DNA from: Litchfieldia salsa
GTDB taxonomy: Bacteria; Bacillota; Bacilli; Bacillales; Bacillaceae_L
Length of the DNA: 64,000 nucleotides
Direction: 5' to 3'
NCBI RefSeq assembly: GCF_900104555.1
Contig: NZ_FNJU01000001.1
Coordinates: 496,001-560,000, forward strand
Both the position numbers and the translations under genes were made by a program. Under the pieces are notes generated by a model. That model was not told where the DNA came from, did no database searches, and saw only the letters and a program-made list of their open reading frames with translations. Positions 44,471 to 52,758 of this stretch are shown here, piece by piece (the first letter of the stretch is position 1; every line of letters begins with the position of its first letter).

Positions 44471-45580
44471 AAAAAGGATTACTAGAGGACATGGCGATTA
44501 AACCATTTAAAGTAAAATTGGATGTTATTAATAGAAGAAATAGGAATAGACTTAGATCGTTCATGGTGTAGATCTCATATGTTTATACAAAAAAAGAAGC
44601 AGAGTATTCTGCTTCCATTCATATGATTAAGAGCTCGTAAACGATTAAAAGCTTTACCGATGTCTTAACCTTTTTAACATTTTTACATGTTGATCAGTTA
44701 TCAGTTCCTCAAGATTATCTCAATTTACCTTTTAGTTCTGAATTGGAGAATTCACTGAATTTATCCCTTGGTTAATGTCCATTTGAATAAGAAACTCTCT
44801 TCTATATGATGGGAATAATCCACGACAATGTGCATAGTGGAAGGTTTTTTCATTCCTCCCAAAATAAAAGTATCCCTGTAGTAGTGATTAATTCTATTTC
44901 CTAATCTCACAAAAAAATGGCGACATCAAATGATGTCGCCATTTTGATTAAATCCTTTTTTAGTAACCACCACCTTATATTGAAAAAGAATCTATCAAAG
45001 TATACGAAAAGAATTAGATAATATAAATATGCTTTCTCCTTTGATTAAATATGTAAAGGAAGCCAATGAAACGACTTCCTTTTCCGTGAGGTGTTATGAG
45101 TTGCATTGCCATTGCAGGTGATATGGTTGGCATACTTTACTATATGTTTTCATTACTAGTTTGATAGGGCTTTTTGCTAGATTTTATAAAAAAGGCGCTT
45201 GTAACAAGTAATTCTAAGACTGAATGATAAACCTTATAATCCAAATAAAAAGAAGCCTGGTGCTGAGGCTTCTTTTTTCCGTAGAGATGTTAAATGAGTG
45301 TTTGCAGGTCTCCCTATACTCTATTAAGGAATCTATTAAAAGGGAAGGGCTCTTTGCTAGTTTTTATCAAAAAGGCGCTTGTCCTCTATCAGGCTACATT
45401 AGACGTTTAGTTGGATCTCCTTATTCATTCACTCCCATCTTCTTCAACTATTATGATTCACTCTACCTTGTATTGTATTCATCCCCTTTTCATTACGCAA
45501 TGGACAAGTTCACCAAGACATTTATGGAAAATTGTACGAATGCCGCAGGACATGAACCCTTACTTTCCAAAGATATCTTG
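44471..45580. other. Decayed region between the two yjcZ groups
   Basis: This holds no gene I would defend. It contains a strong hairpin at 44914-44945 (AAAATGGCGACATC with GATGTCGCCATTTT) and a yjcZ 3' remnant. It also holds a 37-bp direct duplication (45166-45202 and 45346-45382, both ending AAAAAGGCGCTTGT) and a terminator-like hairpin at 45251-45279 (AGAAGCCT with AGGCTTCT, then T run). An open frame at 45287-45595 has no ribosome site and overlaps the promoter of the next gene. Confidence 0.6.
44914..44974 (-). pseudogene. 3' remnant of a yjcZ-like gene with its terminator
   Basis: TTAGTAACCACCACC at 44960-44974 is identical to the last codons and stop of yjcZ copy 1 (Gly-Gly-Gly-Tyr-stop region). 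As there, a strong hairpin terminator lies just downstream (44914-44945). The rest of the gene is gone. Confidence 0.45.
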
Positions 45581-45589
45581 CATAAGATA
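45562..45589 (+). promoter_or_regulatory. Sigma-K-type promoter for the plus-strand yjcZ pair
   Basis: AC at 45562-45563, 17 bp, then CATAAGATA at 45581-45589 matches the sigma-K form AC-N17-CATANNNTA exactly. The ribosome site of the next gene follows about 16 bp later. This fits mother-cell expression late in sporulation. Confidence 0.65.
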
Positions 45590-45618
45590 ACGTAACAAAG
45601 ATGAATGGAGGTGTTGAT

Positions 45619-45735
45619 ATGAGCGGTGTAGTTGCAGGAGGCGGTTATGGATATGGTGCAGGATTTGCACTAATTGTTGTTTTATTTATCCTACTTATCA
45701 TTGTAGGAACTTCCTATACAGGATATGGATACTAA
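45619..45735 (+). CDS. YjcZ family sporulation protein (copy 6)
   Basis: This 38-residue protein has the head [15 protein letters not shown], the helix [15 protein letters not shown] and the end [15 protein letters not shown] precedes the ATG and an exact sigma-K-type promoter lies upstream. It is transcribed oppositely to copies 1-5 and is followed 26 bp later by copy 7. Confidence 0.85.
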   Translation: MSGVVAGGGYGYGAGFALIVVLFILLIIVGTSYTGYGY

Positions 45736-45761
45736 AAACACAAGATAAAGGAGTGAAAAAT

Positions 45762-45884
45762 ATGTCTTGGTGTGGTTATGGTTACACAGCACCTGTTGCT
45801 TCATATGGAACGACTAATCATTCATTCGTATTGATTGTTGTTCTTTTTATCCTACTTATCATTGTAGGAGCTGCTTGGTGTTAA
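45762..45884 (+). CDS. YjcZ family sporulation protein (copy 7)
   Basis: This 40-residue protein has the head MSWCGYGYTAPVASYGTTNH, the helix [16 protein letters not shown] and the end AAWC. The two cysteines (residues 4 and 40) are unusual among the copies in this window. AAAGGAG precedes the ATG. It is followed by a short hairpin with a T run. Confidence 0.85.
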   Translation: MSWCGYGYTAPVASYGTTNHSFVLIVVLFILLIIVGAAWC

Positions 45885-45889
45885 TATAG

Positions 45890-45925
45890 TAGGTAGGAGG
45901 TCATTATGGCCTTCTATTTTTTTAT
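45890..45925 (+). terminator. Probable terminator of the plus-strand yjcZ pair
   Basis: An imperfect stem (TAGGAGGTC with GGCCTTCTA) is followed by TTTTTTTA. Confidence 0.5.
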
Positions 45926-45991
45926 GTATATAATTCATTTACCTTACAATGCACTTTTATATAAAAAAACGCGTTCAGTCTAATTGATTAT

Positions 45992-46779
45992 TTATTGTAC
46001 TTCCTTCCACTTCATCCCAATAAAAATTGGAGGGTAATAGATTGGATTCACCCAGTTGTAGGAACCATCTTCTTGCTATTGAGCGATTTGGAACTCTTTG
46101 TCTTCATCAAAACGAATCGCCCATTTATCACTAACAAACGTTTTATTTTCCTTCTCAGCAAGAATTGATGCTTCGTCAAAGGTTACATTTTCTCCTCAGA
46201 CTTGTCTGCTTGTTGAGTGATATCACTAGTAGACTCAGAATCCCAGACTCCTATAAAGTCAAATCCCTTCAACCCTGACTCTATTACCTTATCTTTAAAT
46301 TTATCTGAAACAAATACCTGGGTTTTTATTAATTTCTTTTCTTCATGATCCACAACTTTAAATATATCTTGTCCTTCCAAACATTCCTCTTTAAAAGCAT
46401 ATTTTTTATACTTCATGATCAAACCAGAGCGAAACCTTTTCACTTCTGCCTTTTCACCATCAATACAGTCAAGAACATTTATAACATTTATGGCATAGTA
46501 TTTTTCTGATTCTTTGCTAATAGGCAGTACCTCTACCATATCACCTAACACGTCTTCTAATTCTTGAACCGCTTTATCACTAAAAACTGGTGGAGCTAAA
46601 AGACCCGGAGGAAAATCCCCCTTTTTACCACCTTTATATATTCCCACTTGATTATGTATCCAAATATCTTTTATCGGTACACCATTAAAATGATCATGAA
46701 AGAATTGACTATCATCTTCATTTAAAAAGCTTAATGTTTCGTAATCATCGTATAGTTTATGTAATAACCATATTTTCAC
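45992..46779 (-). pseudogene. Broken long-form Imm11/DUF1629-like immunity paralog (sixth of array)
   Basis: The first 198 codons (GTG 46779 to stop 46183) read as the family core: MKIWLLHKLYDDYETLSFLN, KGDFPPGLLAPPVFSDKAVQ, VLDCIDGE and FDFIGVWDSE. The frame then shifts. In another frame the C-terminal domain of the intact long paralog at 49986 continues (VTFDEASILAEKENKTFVSD, then KWAIRFDED), is cut by an in-frame TAG at 46078-46076, and resumes QEDGSYNWVNPIYYPPIFIG to the stop at 45992. A frameshift near 46190 and one nonsense change thus separate it from a full 260-residue protein. The truncated 198-residue core could still be made. Confidence 0.8.
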
Positions 46780-46831
46780 GAGTCACCGTCCACCTTTCTA
46801 AAAAAGCTCCGCTAGTCATCTAATTTAATGG

Positions 46832-47392
46832 TCATAGCCCCATATTAGTAGAATCCCAAACCTCTATAAAATCAAAGCCTTCTAGCCCAGAGTCTATCAC
46901 TCTCTGTCTGAAGATATCTGAAACAAATACAGCAGATTTCAGTATTTTCTTAGTATCATGAAATACGATTTTAAAAATATCTTGCCCACCTATTACTTCA
47001 GGTATAAATTCATATTTTGTATATTCCATTGTTCTACCATGAAACGTTCTGGAGACCGATAACTCTGGATTAATACAATCTAAAACGTTTACTACATTGA
47101 TTACATAATATTTCCTATTATGATCTATTATTAATGGTAAAACCTCTACCTGACCTTCTATTAAATTTGCTAATACTTCTGCGGCTTTTTCACTAATCAC
47201 AGGAGGAGATAAAAGCCCTGCTGGAAAATCACTTTCTTTTCCCTTTTTATAAGTTGTTACTTCCATTGGAGTCCAGTTGTTTTCCATCGTAATACCAACA
47301 AACTCTTTTTGAAAAACATCACTATCTTTTTCATTAAGGAATCCTAATAATTCGTATTTTCCGTATTGTTTATTTAATGACCATATTTTCAT
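46832..47392 (-). CDS. Imm11/DUF1629-like immunity protein, short form
   Basis: This 186-residue protein begins MKIWSLNKQYGKYELLGFLN. It has the array's shared motifs: SDFPAGLLSPPVISEKA, VINVVNVLDCINPELS, FKIVFHDTKK, VFVSDIFRQRVIDSGLEGFD and FIEVWDST, where it ends. It has no signal peptide or membrane segment. It resembles Imm11 (DUF1629) immunity proteins, which are thought to neutralise polymorphic toxins. It lacks the C-terminal extra domain of the long forms. GTAGGAGG precedes the ATG, and it is in a probable operon with the neighbours at 47412 and 46183. Confidence 0.75.
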   Translation of the reverse strand: MKIWSLNKQYGKYELLGFLNEKDSDVFQKEFVGITMENNWTPMEVTTYKKGKESDFPAGLLSPPVISEKAAEVLANLIEGQVEVLPLIIDHNRKYYVINVVNVLDCINPELSVSRTFHGRTMEYTKYEFIPEVIGGQDIFKIVFHDTKKILKSAVFVSDIFRQRVIDSGLEGFDFIEVWDSTNMGL

Positions 47393-47411
47393 ACTAAAAT
47401 TCCTCCTACGT

Positions 47412-48218
47412 TTACTCTAAGATTCTCCACTTCATCTCAATAAACATAGGTGGATAATATATTGGATTGAGCCAACGAAATGTCCCATCTTCTTGAAGGT
47501 GACCAATTTGTACTTTTTTGTCCTCTCCAAGCCGTATCGCCCATTCATCACTCAATACTATTTTATTATGATTTCTCACTAACATAGAAGCCTCTTCAAA
47601 TGTATAGAATTTTTCTGAGTTTCTATGAAATGAAGATATTTTGTTTTTAGTTGAACTTATCATACGTTTAGTAGAATCCCATACTTCTATAAACTCAAAA
47701 CCACTAAGTCTAGCCTCTAACACTTTTTCTCTAAAAAGATCTGAAACAAACACTTGCGTTTTCAACAGTCTATACGTATCATGAGTGACTATTCTAAATA
47801 TATGACAATCCTTTATAACATCTTCTATGAAAGCATATTTTAAATAGTCATCCACTAATCCACCTTCACCTACTTCTACTTCTGAGTTATCTTTGTCAAT
47901 ACAATCTAGTATATTTGTAACGTTCCCAACATAATATTTATCATCGTTTTCAGTAATCATCGGAAGTAGTTCAACTTCCCCCTTTAACAAATCTCCTAAC
48001 ACTTGTACTGCCTTTTCACTAAAACTAGGTGGGGATAAAAGACCACTCGGAAAATCGCTCTTTTGACCTTTTTTAAAGGTTTCAATTTGTAAGGTTTCCC
48101 AGTTCTCAGACATAGGAACACCTCTAAAGTTCTTTCTAAAAAGTTTCCCAGTACTTTGGTCGGAAAAACGAAATACTTCGAAATTCGCATATGCCCTTTT
48201 TAGTAACCATACTTTCAT
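47412..48218 (-). CDS. Imm11/DUF1629-like immunity protein, long form
   Basis: This is a 268-residue protein. Residues 1-190 are the Imm11-like core (SDFPSGLLSPPSFSEKA, GNVTNILDCID, VFVSDLFREKVLEARLSGFE, FIEVWDST). Residues about 205-268 form an extra domain (YTFEEASMLVRNHNKIVLSD, EWAIRLGEDKKVQIGHLQED, FRWLNPIYYPPMFIEMKW) shared with the long forms at 49000 and 49986. The neighbouring short forms lie 18-19 bp away on either side, so they are cotranscribed. CAGGAG precedes the ATG. The exact function is unproven. Confidence 0.75.
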   Translation of the reverse strand: MKVWLLKRAYANFEVFRFSDQSTGKLFRKNFRGVPMSENWETLQIETFKKGQKSDFPSGLLSPPSFSEKAVQVLGDLLKGEVELLPMITENDDKYYVGNVTNILDCIDKDNSEVEVGEGGLVDDYLKYAFIEDVIKDCHIFRIVTHDTYRLLKTQVFVSDLFREKVLEARLSGFEFIEVWDSTKRMISSTKNKISSFHRNSEKFYTFEEASMLVRNHNKIVLSDEWAIRLGEDKKVQIGHLQEDGTFRWLNPIYYPPMFIEMKWRILE

Positions 48219-48236
48219 GAGGTTTCTCCTGTATTA

Positions 48237-48791
48237 TCAATTAATAGTAGACTCAGAGTTCCACACTTCAATAAAATCAAATCCTTCTAAACCGGAATCT
48301 ATAACTCTATTTCTAAAAGCATCTGAAACAAATACATCTACTACTTGAACTTTTTTTGAATCATGAAAAAGATACTTAAAGATATCTTGGCTAACAACTA
48401 CCTCTGACTTAAAAACAATTTTAGGATATTCAATGGTGATCCCGTGAAATGTTCTTGCTTCAGATAACTCAGGATCAATACAATCAAGTGTATTCACTAC
48501 ATTTATTGCATAATATTTCTCATTATCTTTATGCATGGGAACAAATTCAACTTTTTCTTCTAATAGACTTCTCAATACTTCAACCGCTTTTTCACTCATG
48601 ACTGGAGGACTTAGTAATCCTGCAGGAAAATCACTTTTTCGTCCTTTATTGTAGGTAGAGACATCAATCCGCTTCAAATCGCCCATTGAAACACCTCTAA
48701 AGCCTTCATGAAACACATTACTGTCATTATCATTTTCAAACTTAAGTGTCTCGTAATTTCCGTATAGTTTCTTTAGTAACCATATTTTCAT
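48237..48791 (-). CDS. Imm11/DUF1629-like immunity protein, short form
   Basis: This 184-residue protein begins MKIWLLKKLYGNYETLKFEN. It has SDFPAGLLSPPVMSEKA, AINVVNTLDCIDPELSEART (closest to the short form at 46832, which also has FHG next), VFVSDAFRNRVIDSGLEGFD and FIEVWNSE. It ends where the long forms add their second domain. GAGGTAG precedes the ATG. It is the first gene of the probable 48791-to-46183 transcription unit; about 208 bp separates it from the upstream paralog. Confidence 0.75.
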   Translation of the reverse strand: MKIWLLKKLYGNYETLKFENDNDSNVFHEGFRGVSMGDLKRIDVSTYNKGRKSDFPAGLLSPPVMSEKAVEVLRSLLEEKVEFVPMHKDNEKYYAINVVNTLDCIDPELSEARTFHGITIEYPKIVFKSEVVVSQDIFKYLFHDSKKVQVVDVFVSDAFRNRVIDSGLEGFDFIEVWNSESTIN

Positions 48792-48999
48792 GATACTACC
48801 TCACCCTATTACTTCTAAATATAGTAATATCATACAACAAAGCTAGAATCCTTCAACTATTTTTTTCCAGAACAGTGCATATTTTACTCTTTTAAACGAA
48901 TGACAAAACCTTTTCCCTAGACAACAAAAAAAGATATTCCATCATGTAGGAAACAACCGCAAAATACATTCTTCAATAGACCTCGGTAGTCACATCATT

Positions 49000-49809
49000 T
49001 TACTCTAAGATTCTCCACTTCATCTCAATAAAAACAGGGGGATAATAAATAGGGTTTAACCAAAGGTATGTGCCATCCTCTTGCATATGTCCAATTTGAA
49101 TTTGTTGTTCATTACCAAGACGAATCGCCCATTCGCCACTCAACACTATCTTATTATGTTTTCTTACTAGCTCTGATGCTAACTCAAAAGTATGCCATTC
49201 TATTGAATGATCCTGGAGGAACTTTTCTTCATGAACAGTCGAAATTTTTTTTTCATAATTAGTCGAATCCCAAACCTCAATAAACTCAAAGCCCTTAAGT
49301 CCTGCCTCGAGAACTGCTTCTCTAAAACGATCTGAAACAAATACTTTTGTCTTTAAGATTCGTTTTGAATCATGAACTAAAATCTTAAATAGATCCTCAT
49401 CCTTTATTTTATCCTCTAAGAATGCATACCTCGTGTATTTCATCACTTGTCCATCATCAAACAACCTTACCTCTGCATGATCTTCATCAATACAGTCTAA
49501 AACATTTACGACATTCCCTGCATAATATGAATTTGCAACTTCTGTAAGCAAAGGAAGCAGTTCAACTTTTCCAGCAAATAAATCTCCTAATACATTAATA
49601 GCCCTTTCACTAAATGTAGGAACTGATAAAAGGCCTGCAGGGAAGTCACTTACATTTCCTTCTTTAAATTTATTAATATGTATAGGGTTCCATCCTTGAG
49701 TCATAGAATTCCCCCTAAACTCTGTTCTAAACATCTTTCGGTCTACTTCATTCGTAAAACCAAATTCAAAAAATTGACTAAATGCACTTTGGAGTAACCA
49801 AACTCTCAT
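49000..49809 (-). CDS. Imm11/DUF1629-like immunity protein, long form
   Basis: This 269-residue protein has core motifs SDFPAGLLSVPTFSERA, GNVVNVLDCIDEDHAEVR, VFVSDRFREAVLEAGLKGFE and FIEVWDST. The C-terminal domain (WHTFELASELVRKHNKIVLS, EWAIRLGNEQQIQIGHMQED, YLWLNPIYYPPVFIEMKW) follows, nearly the same as in the long form at 47412. GGGTGA precedes the ATG. It is separated from the upstream paralog by a terminator and may have its own promoter. Confidence 0.75.
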   Translation of the reverse strand: MRVWLLQSAFSQFFEFGFTNEVDRKMFRTEFRGNSMTQGWNPIHINKFKEGNVSDFPAGLLSVPTFSERAINVLGDLFAGKVELLPLLTEVANSYYAGNVVNVLDCIDEDHAEVRLFDDGQVMKYTRYAFLEDKIKDEDLFKILVHDSKRILKTKVFVSDRFREAVLEAGLKGFEFIEVWDSTNYEKKISTVHEEKFLQDHSIEWHTFELASELVRKHNKIVLSGEWAIRLGNEQQIQIGHMQEDGTYLWLNPIYYPPVFIEMKWRILE

Positions 49810-49931
49810 ACTTTCACCCGTTTCGTTTCTAGTTTCATCCTTAAGCTAAGACATAATGATACGATACTTACCCTAAAACTATTAGACTATTAAAACTGTA
49901 TGAACTGTGGACTTGCCCTTTTCCCATAATA

Positions 49932-49974
49932 AGAAAAAGGTCAGTATAATTGTATAAATACTGACCTTTTTAAT
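49932..49974 (-). terminator. Intrinsic terminator after the first immunity-like gene
   Basis: AAAAGGTCAGTAT pairs with ATACTGACCTTTT directly after the stop at 49986, with TTTTTC following on the minus strand. Confidence 0.75.
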
Positions 49975-49985
49975 GACAAAACTTA

Positions 49986-50801
49986 TTAAGATTCCTTCCA
50001 CTTCATCCCAATAAAAATCGGAGGGTAATAGATTGGATTAACCCAGTTGTAGGAACCATCTTCTTGCAATTGACCGATTTGGAACTCTCTGTCTTCATCA
50101 AAACGAATCGCCCATTTATCACTAACAAACGTTTTATTTTGATTTTCAGCTATTTTAGAAGCTTCATCAAAAGAATAGGTAGTTGATTTGTCATCGACTT
50201 CTTTGTTTTGCAACGGTTGCTGTAAATACTCACTTTTAATATTTACATTAGTAGAGTCCCAAACTTCAATGAAATCAAAACCCTCTAGGTTAGATTCAAG
50301 TACTTTCCTTCTAAATTGATCTGAAACAAACACTTTTGAACTTATAACCCTTTTTGACTCATGATTAAGTACTTTGAAGATATCTTGCCCTATAACCTTT
50401 TCTTCTAGAAAAGCAAAACGTTCGTATGATAATATTCTTCCACGTCTAGTTCTTACAACTTCTGAGTTTTCTCCATCGATACTATCTAAAACATTGATAA
50501 CATTCATTGCATAATACGGTTTCCCATTTAAAGTAGTGAATGATAGTAACTCAACCTTTTCTCCCAATAAAAAGTCACGCAACACTTCTACGGCTTTTTC
50601 ACTAAAAAGAGGCGCCAATAAAAGACCATCTGGAGAATCCGATTCTTTGCCCTTTGAGTATATTTTTACTTGGATCGGTCTCCATTTTTCCTTCATTGGT
50701 TCACCAAGAAAGTTTTCACTAAATAGTTCACTATCTTGATCATTCAAGAAAGTGAATACCTCATATTTATCAAACTGACGAGTTAATTGCCATACCTTCA
50801 T
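49986..50801 (-). CDS. Imm11/DUF1629-like immunity protein, long form (first of array)
   Basis: This 271-residue protein starts at ATG 50801, nine bases after GAGGTG; a GTG at 50813 lies inside that site. The core is MKVWQLTRQFDKYEVFTFLN, SDSPDGLLLAPLFSEKA (SDSP instead of SDFP), AMNVINVLDSIDGENSEVVR (LDSID for LDCID) and FIEVWDST. The C-terminal domain is TYSFDEASKIAENQNKTFVS, KWAIRFDEDREFQIGQLQED and YNWVNPIYYPPIFIGMKWKE, the intact counterpart of the broken tail at 45992. No toxin gene is adjacent. Confidence 0.75.
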   Translation of the reverse strand: MKVWQLTRQFDKYEVFTFLNDQDSELFSENFLGEPMKEKWRPIQVKIYSKGKESDSPDGLLLAPLFSEKAVEVLRDFLLGEKVELLSFTTLNGKPYYAMNVINVLDSIDGENSEVVRTRRGRILSYERFAFLEEKVIGQDIFKVLNHESKRVISSKVFVSDQFRRKVLESNLEGFDFIEVWDSTNVNIKSEYLQQPLQNKEVDDKSTTYSFDEASKIAENQNKTFVSDKWAIRFDEDREFQIGQLQEDGSYNWVNPIYYPPIFIGMKWKES

Positions 50802-51191
50802 CTTCTTACACACCTCTTCTGCAAAAATACGCTGCGAGTTGAATTATATGATTTAATTTAAAAGCTATGGTTACAACTCCCATATAATACTAAAATTCGA
50901 ATTTGGTTTTTGTCGAAATTTGTAAAAGTTGCATAAATATTGAAAAATTTTATTACTTTTTGTTGTATTATTTTGTGAAAGGGCATCTTATTTCGGGCTA
51001 CTATAATCAGACGGAAGACATAAACGAGGATCGGACGAGAGGAAAAGGGGACAGTTCAATAGCACTCGTACAGTATTAAATTCCAGTTAACTAACAACAT
51101 ATTCAAATAAACGGAACTTCCTGTTATGATGAAACGTATCAATAAGTATCGAAACTTGTCCTATATTATAAATGACAAAGAGGTGTTAACA

Positions 51192-51818
51192 ATGAAATGG
51201 AGATATGCGATTGCATTCATCCTCAGCTTTCTAAGTTTTTTCGTATTAGAGTATTTTAATCTTGAAACTATTTTTACAAACGTGCTTGTATTTCTCTTGA
51301 TTCTAGCCATTGTCTTTTATCCAATTCTTCATACCGTTCTATTTGAAACGAATATTGATAAGATCGAACGATTCTTACTGAAAAATAATAAAAATCCTAA
51401 CTTTTATATGATCTATGCGTTAGCAAACGAAATGGATGATGAAGTGAAGGAACTAACAGATAAGCTATTAAAGAAATCTAACCAAGAGTCACGTCAAGCT
51501 ATGTATAGGGTTGTTCAGGCATTGTATTTCAAGGATATAGCCGAGGCAAAATTGCATGTCAGTAAAATCAAACAACTGCATTATCGCTTATACTATCAAT
51601 CTATCATCCTCTTAGAAGAAGGTGACTTGGATGGTGCTGTTGAATTAATGGAAAAACTTCCAAGCCCATGGATGCGGGATGTTATATTAGCCGAACATGC
51701 AAAGAAACTTAACAACTTACCAACTGCAAAAGATTATGCGAAAAAGGCATTGTTAAGTTCAAAAGGATTACAACACTATCTATTACATAAGACGTTTGAA
51801 CGTGAATTTGGAATATAG
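51192..51818 (+). CDS. Hypothetical membrane protein with TPR-like helical tail
   Basis: This 208-residue protein starts at ATG 51192 after AAAGAGGTG; a longer frame from 51126 has no ribosome site. Two N-terminal helices (YAIAFILSFLSFFVLEYF and IFTNVLVFLLILAIVFYPIL) anchor a cytoplasmic helical repeat region (MIYALANEMDDEVKELTDKL, SIILLEEGDLDGAVELMEKL, AKDYAKKALLSSKGLQHYLL) that looks like degenerate TPR units. A perfect terminator follows. I do not recognise a specific function. Confidence 0.7.
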   Translation: MKWRYAIAFILSFLSFFVLEYFNLETIFTNVLVFLLILAIVFYPILHTVLFETNIDKIERFLLKNNKNPNFYMIYALANEMDDEVKELTDKLLKKSNQESRQAMYRVVQALYFKDIAEAKLHVSKIKQLHYRLYYQSIILLEEGDLDGAVELMEKLPSPWMRDVILAEHAKKLNNLPTAKDYAKKALLSSKGLQHYLLHKTFEREFGI

Positions 51819-51824
51819 ATTACA

Positions 51825-51866
51825 ACGACAACAAGCATTACTGGAAGCAGTAATGCTTGTTGTCGT
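51825..51866 (+). terminator. Strong intrinsic terminator
   Basis: ACGACAACAAGCATTACT pairs perfectly with AGTAATGCTTGTTGTCGT around GGAAGC. Confidence 0.8.
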
Positions 51867-51881
51867 TAATTACATATATAT

Positions 51882-51959
51882 TTATTTCGCAAGTACTTTC
51901 ATCAAAAGCAATTTCCCGCCAACATAACAAGCAACTCCAGCCATAACGTAATAAAGCAT
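51882..51959 (-). CDS. Possible 25-residue membrane peptide (or remnant)
   Basis: ATG 51959 opens a frame MLYYVMAGVACYVGGKLLLM ending KVLAK, one hydrophobic helix with basic end. Upstream, in the same frame, AAGGGGGTGACGTG looks like a ribosome site plus GTG start, but a TAG stop lies between them. This suggests either a decayed small gene or a chance frame. Confidence 0.25.
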   Translation of the reverse strand: MLYYVMAGVACYVGGKLLLMKVLAK

Positions 51960-52130
51960 AACAGTACAGTACTATCTCGCTACAGTAGATGTTAGACACG
52001 TCACCCCCTTGTACAAATTAATTAGTTTTCAAAGAGAACATGTAATAAATATTTTGAAAATTATAAATTAAATCATGATACAATATTCTTGATTATCCAA
52101 GTCTAATTTAGAAAAGAAAGGGAGAAGACA

Positions 52131-52592
52131 ATGACAGAAGAAATGAAGTATGTAGGATTAGGAAAAAGGTTTCTAGCGTTAGTTCTTGACTGCATTATTT
52201 TTTTTATACCATTTTATATGATTGACCTACTTATTTTCACTAATATAACTGGTGCTGAGATTTCAGAATATCTACCATATGTCTTAGGTGACCCCATTCC
52301 GGAATATGAAAGGTATGATGCAAATAGTAGTGTAATAGGTTTAATGTTAGGTATTATTTATTTTGTTATTTTAGTATCCTGGTTAGGAGCAACTCCTGGA
52401 AAACTTATTTTACGAATGAAAATAGTCAATAAACATGGGCATAAATTATCCTTCTTTCGTGCATTATGGCGTTATATGTTGACTAACTTATCTTATTTTA
52501 CACTAGGCATTAGTTATTTAATGATAGCTTGGACTAAAAAGAAGCAAGGACTACATGATAAGTTGGCTAGTACCTATGTTGTTTATAAATAG
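52131..52592 (+). CDS. RDD family membrane protein
   Basis: This 153-residue protein has three to four helices. The N-terminal GLGKRFLALVLDCIIFFIPF carries the Arg and Asp of the RDD signature, and the conserved WLGATPGKLILRMKIVNKHG lies in the middle. The C-terminal QGLHDKLASTYVVYK is typical. RDD proteins are small membrane proteins, some linked to ion or solute transport; the role here is unknown. AAAGGGAG precedes the ATG. It stands alone. Confidence 0.88.
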   Translation: MTEEMKYVGLGKRFLALVLDCIIFFIPFYMIDLLIFTNITGAEISEYLPYVLGDPIPEYERYDANSSVIGLMLGIIYFVILVSWLGATPGKLILRMKIVNKHGHKLSFFRALWRYMLTNLSYFTLGISYLMIAWTKKKQGLHDKLASTYVVYK

Positions 52593-52692
52593 TAACCAAA
52601 TTAACAAGTAATATGAACACTTATATTTCCTTAAGTTAAGCAAATTATTTTATTGATGGCGGGATAATCTAAGAAGGATTAAATCAAGATAT

Positions 52693-52722
52693 ACTCTTTT
52701 ATCATTTTTAATAAAAGAGTTT
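52693..52722. terminator. Bidirectional terminator between RDD and MFS genes
   Basis: ACTCTTTTAT pairs with ATAAAAGAGT around a T-rich loop, flanked by T and A runs. Confidence 0.7.
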
Positions 52723-52758
52723 ATCTATTTATAATTCATGATGCACTGCTTCTCCTTT

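Noticed and set aside
45224-45595. 123-codon plus-strand open reading frame
   Set aside because: Its start lies in a terminator-like hairpin, it has no ribosome site, contains the duplicated 37-bp segment and overlaps the sigma-K promoter of the next gene.
49000-49809. A toxin gene within the immunity-like array
   Set aside because: All members share the same core motifs throughout; none has a toxin-type leader, LXG, pre-toxin or nuclease motif.
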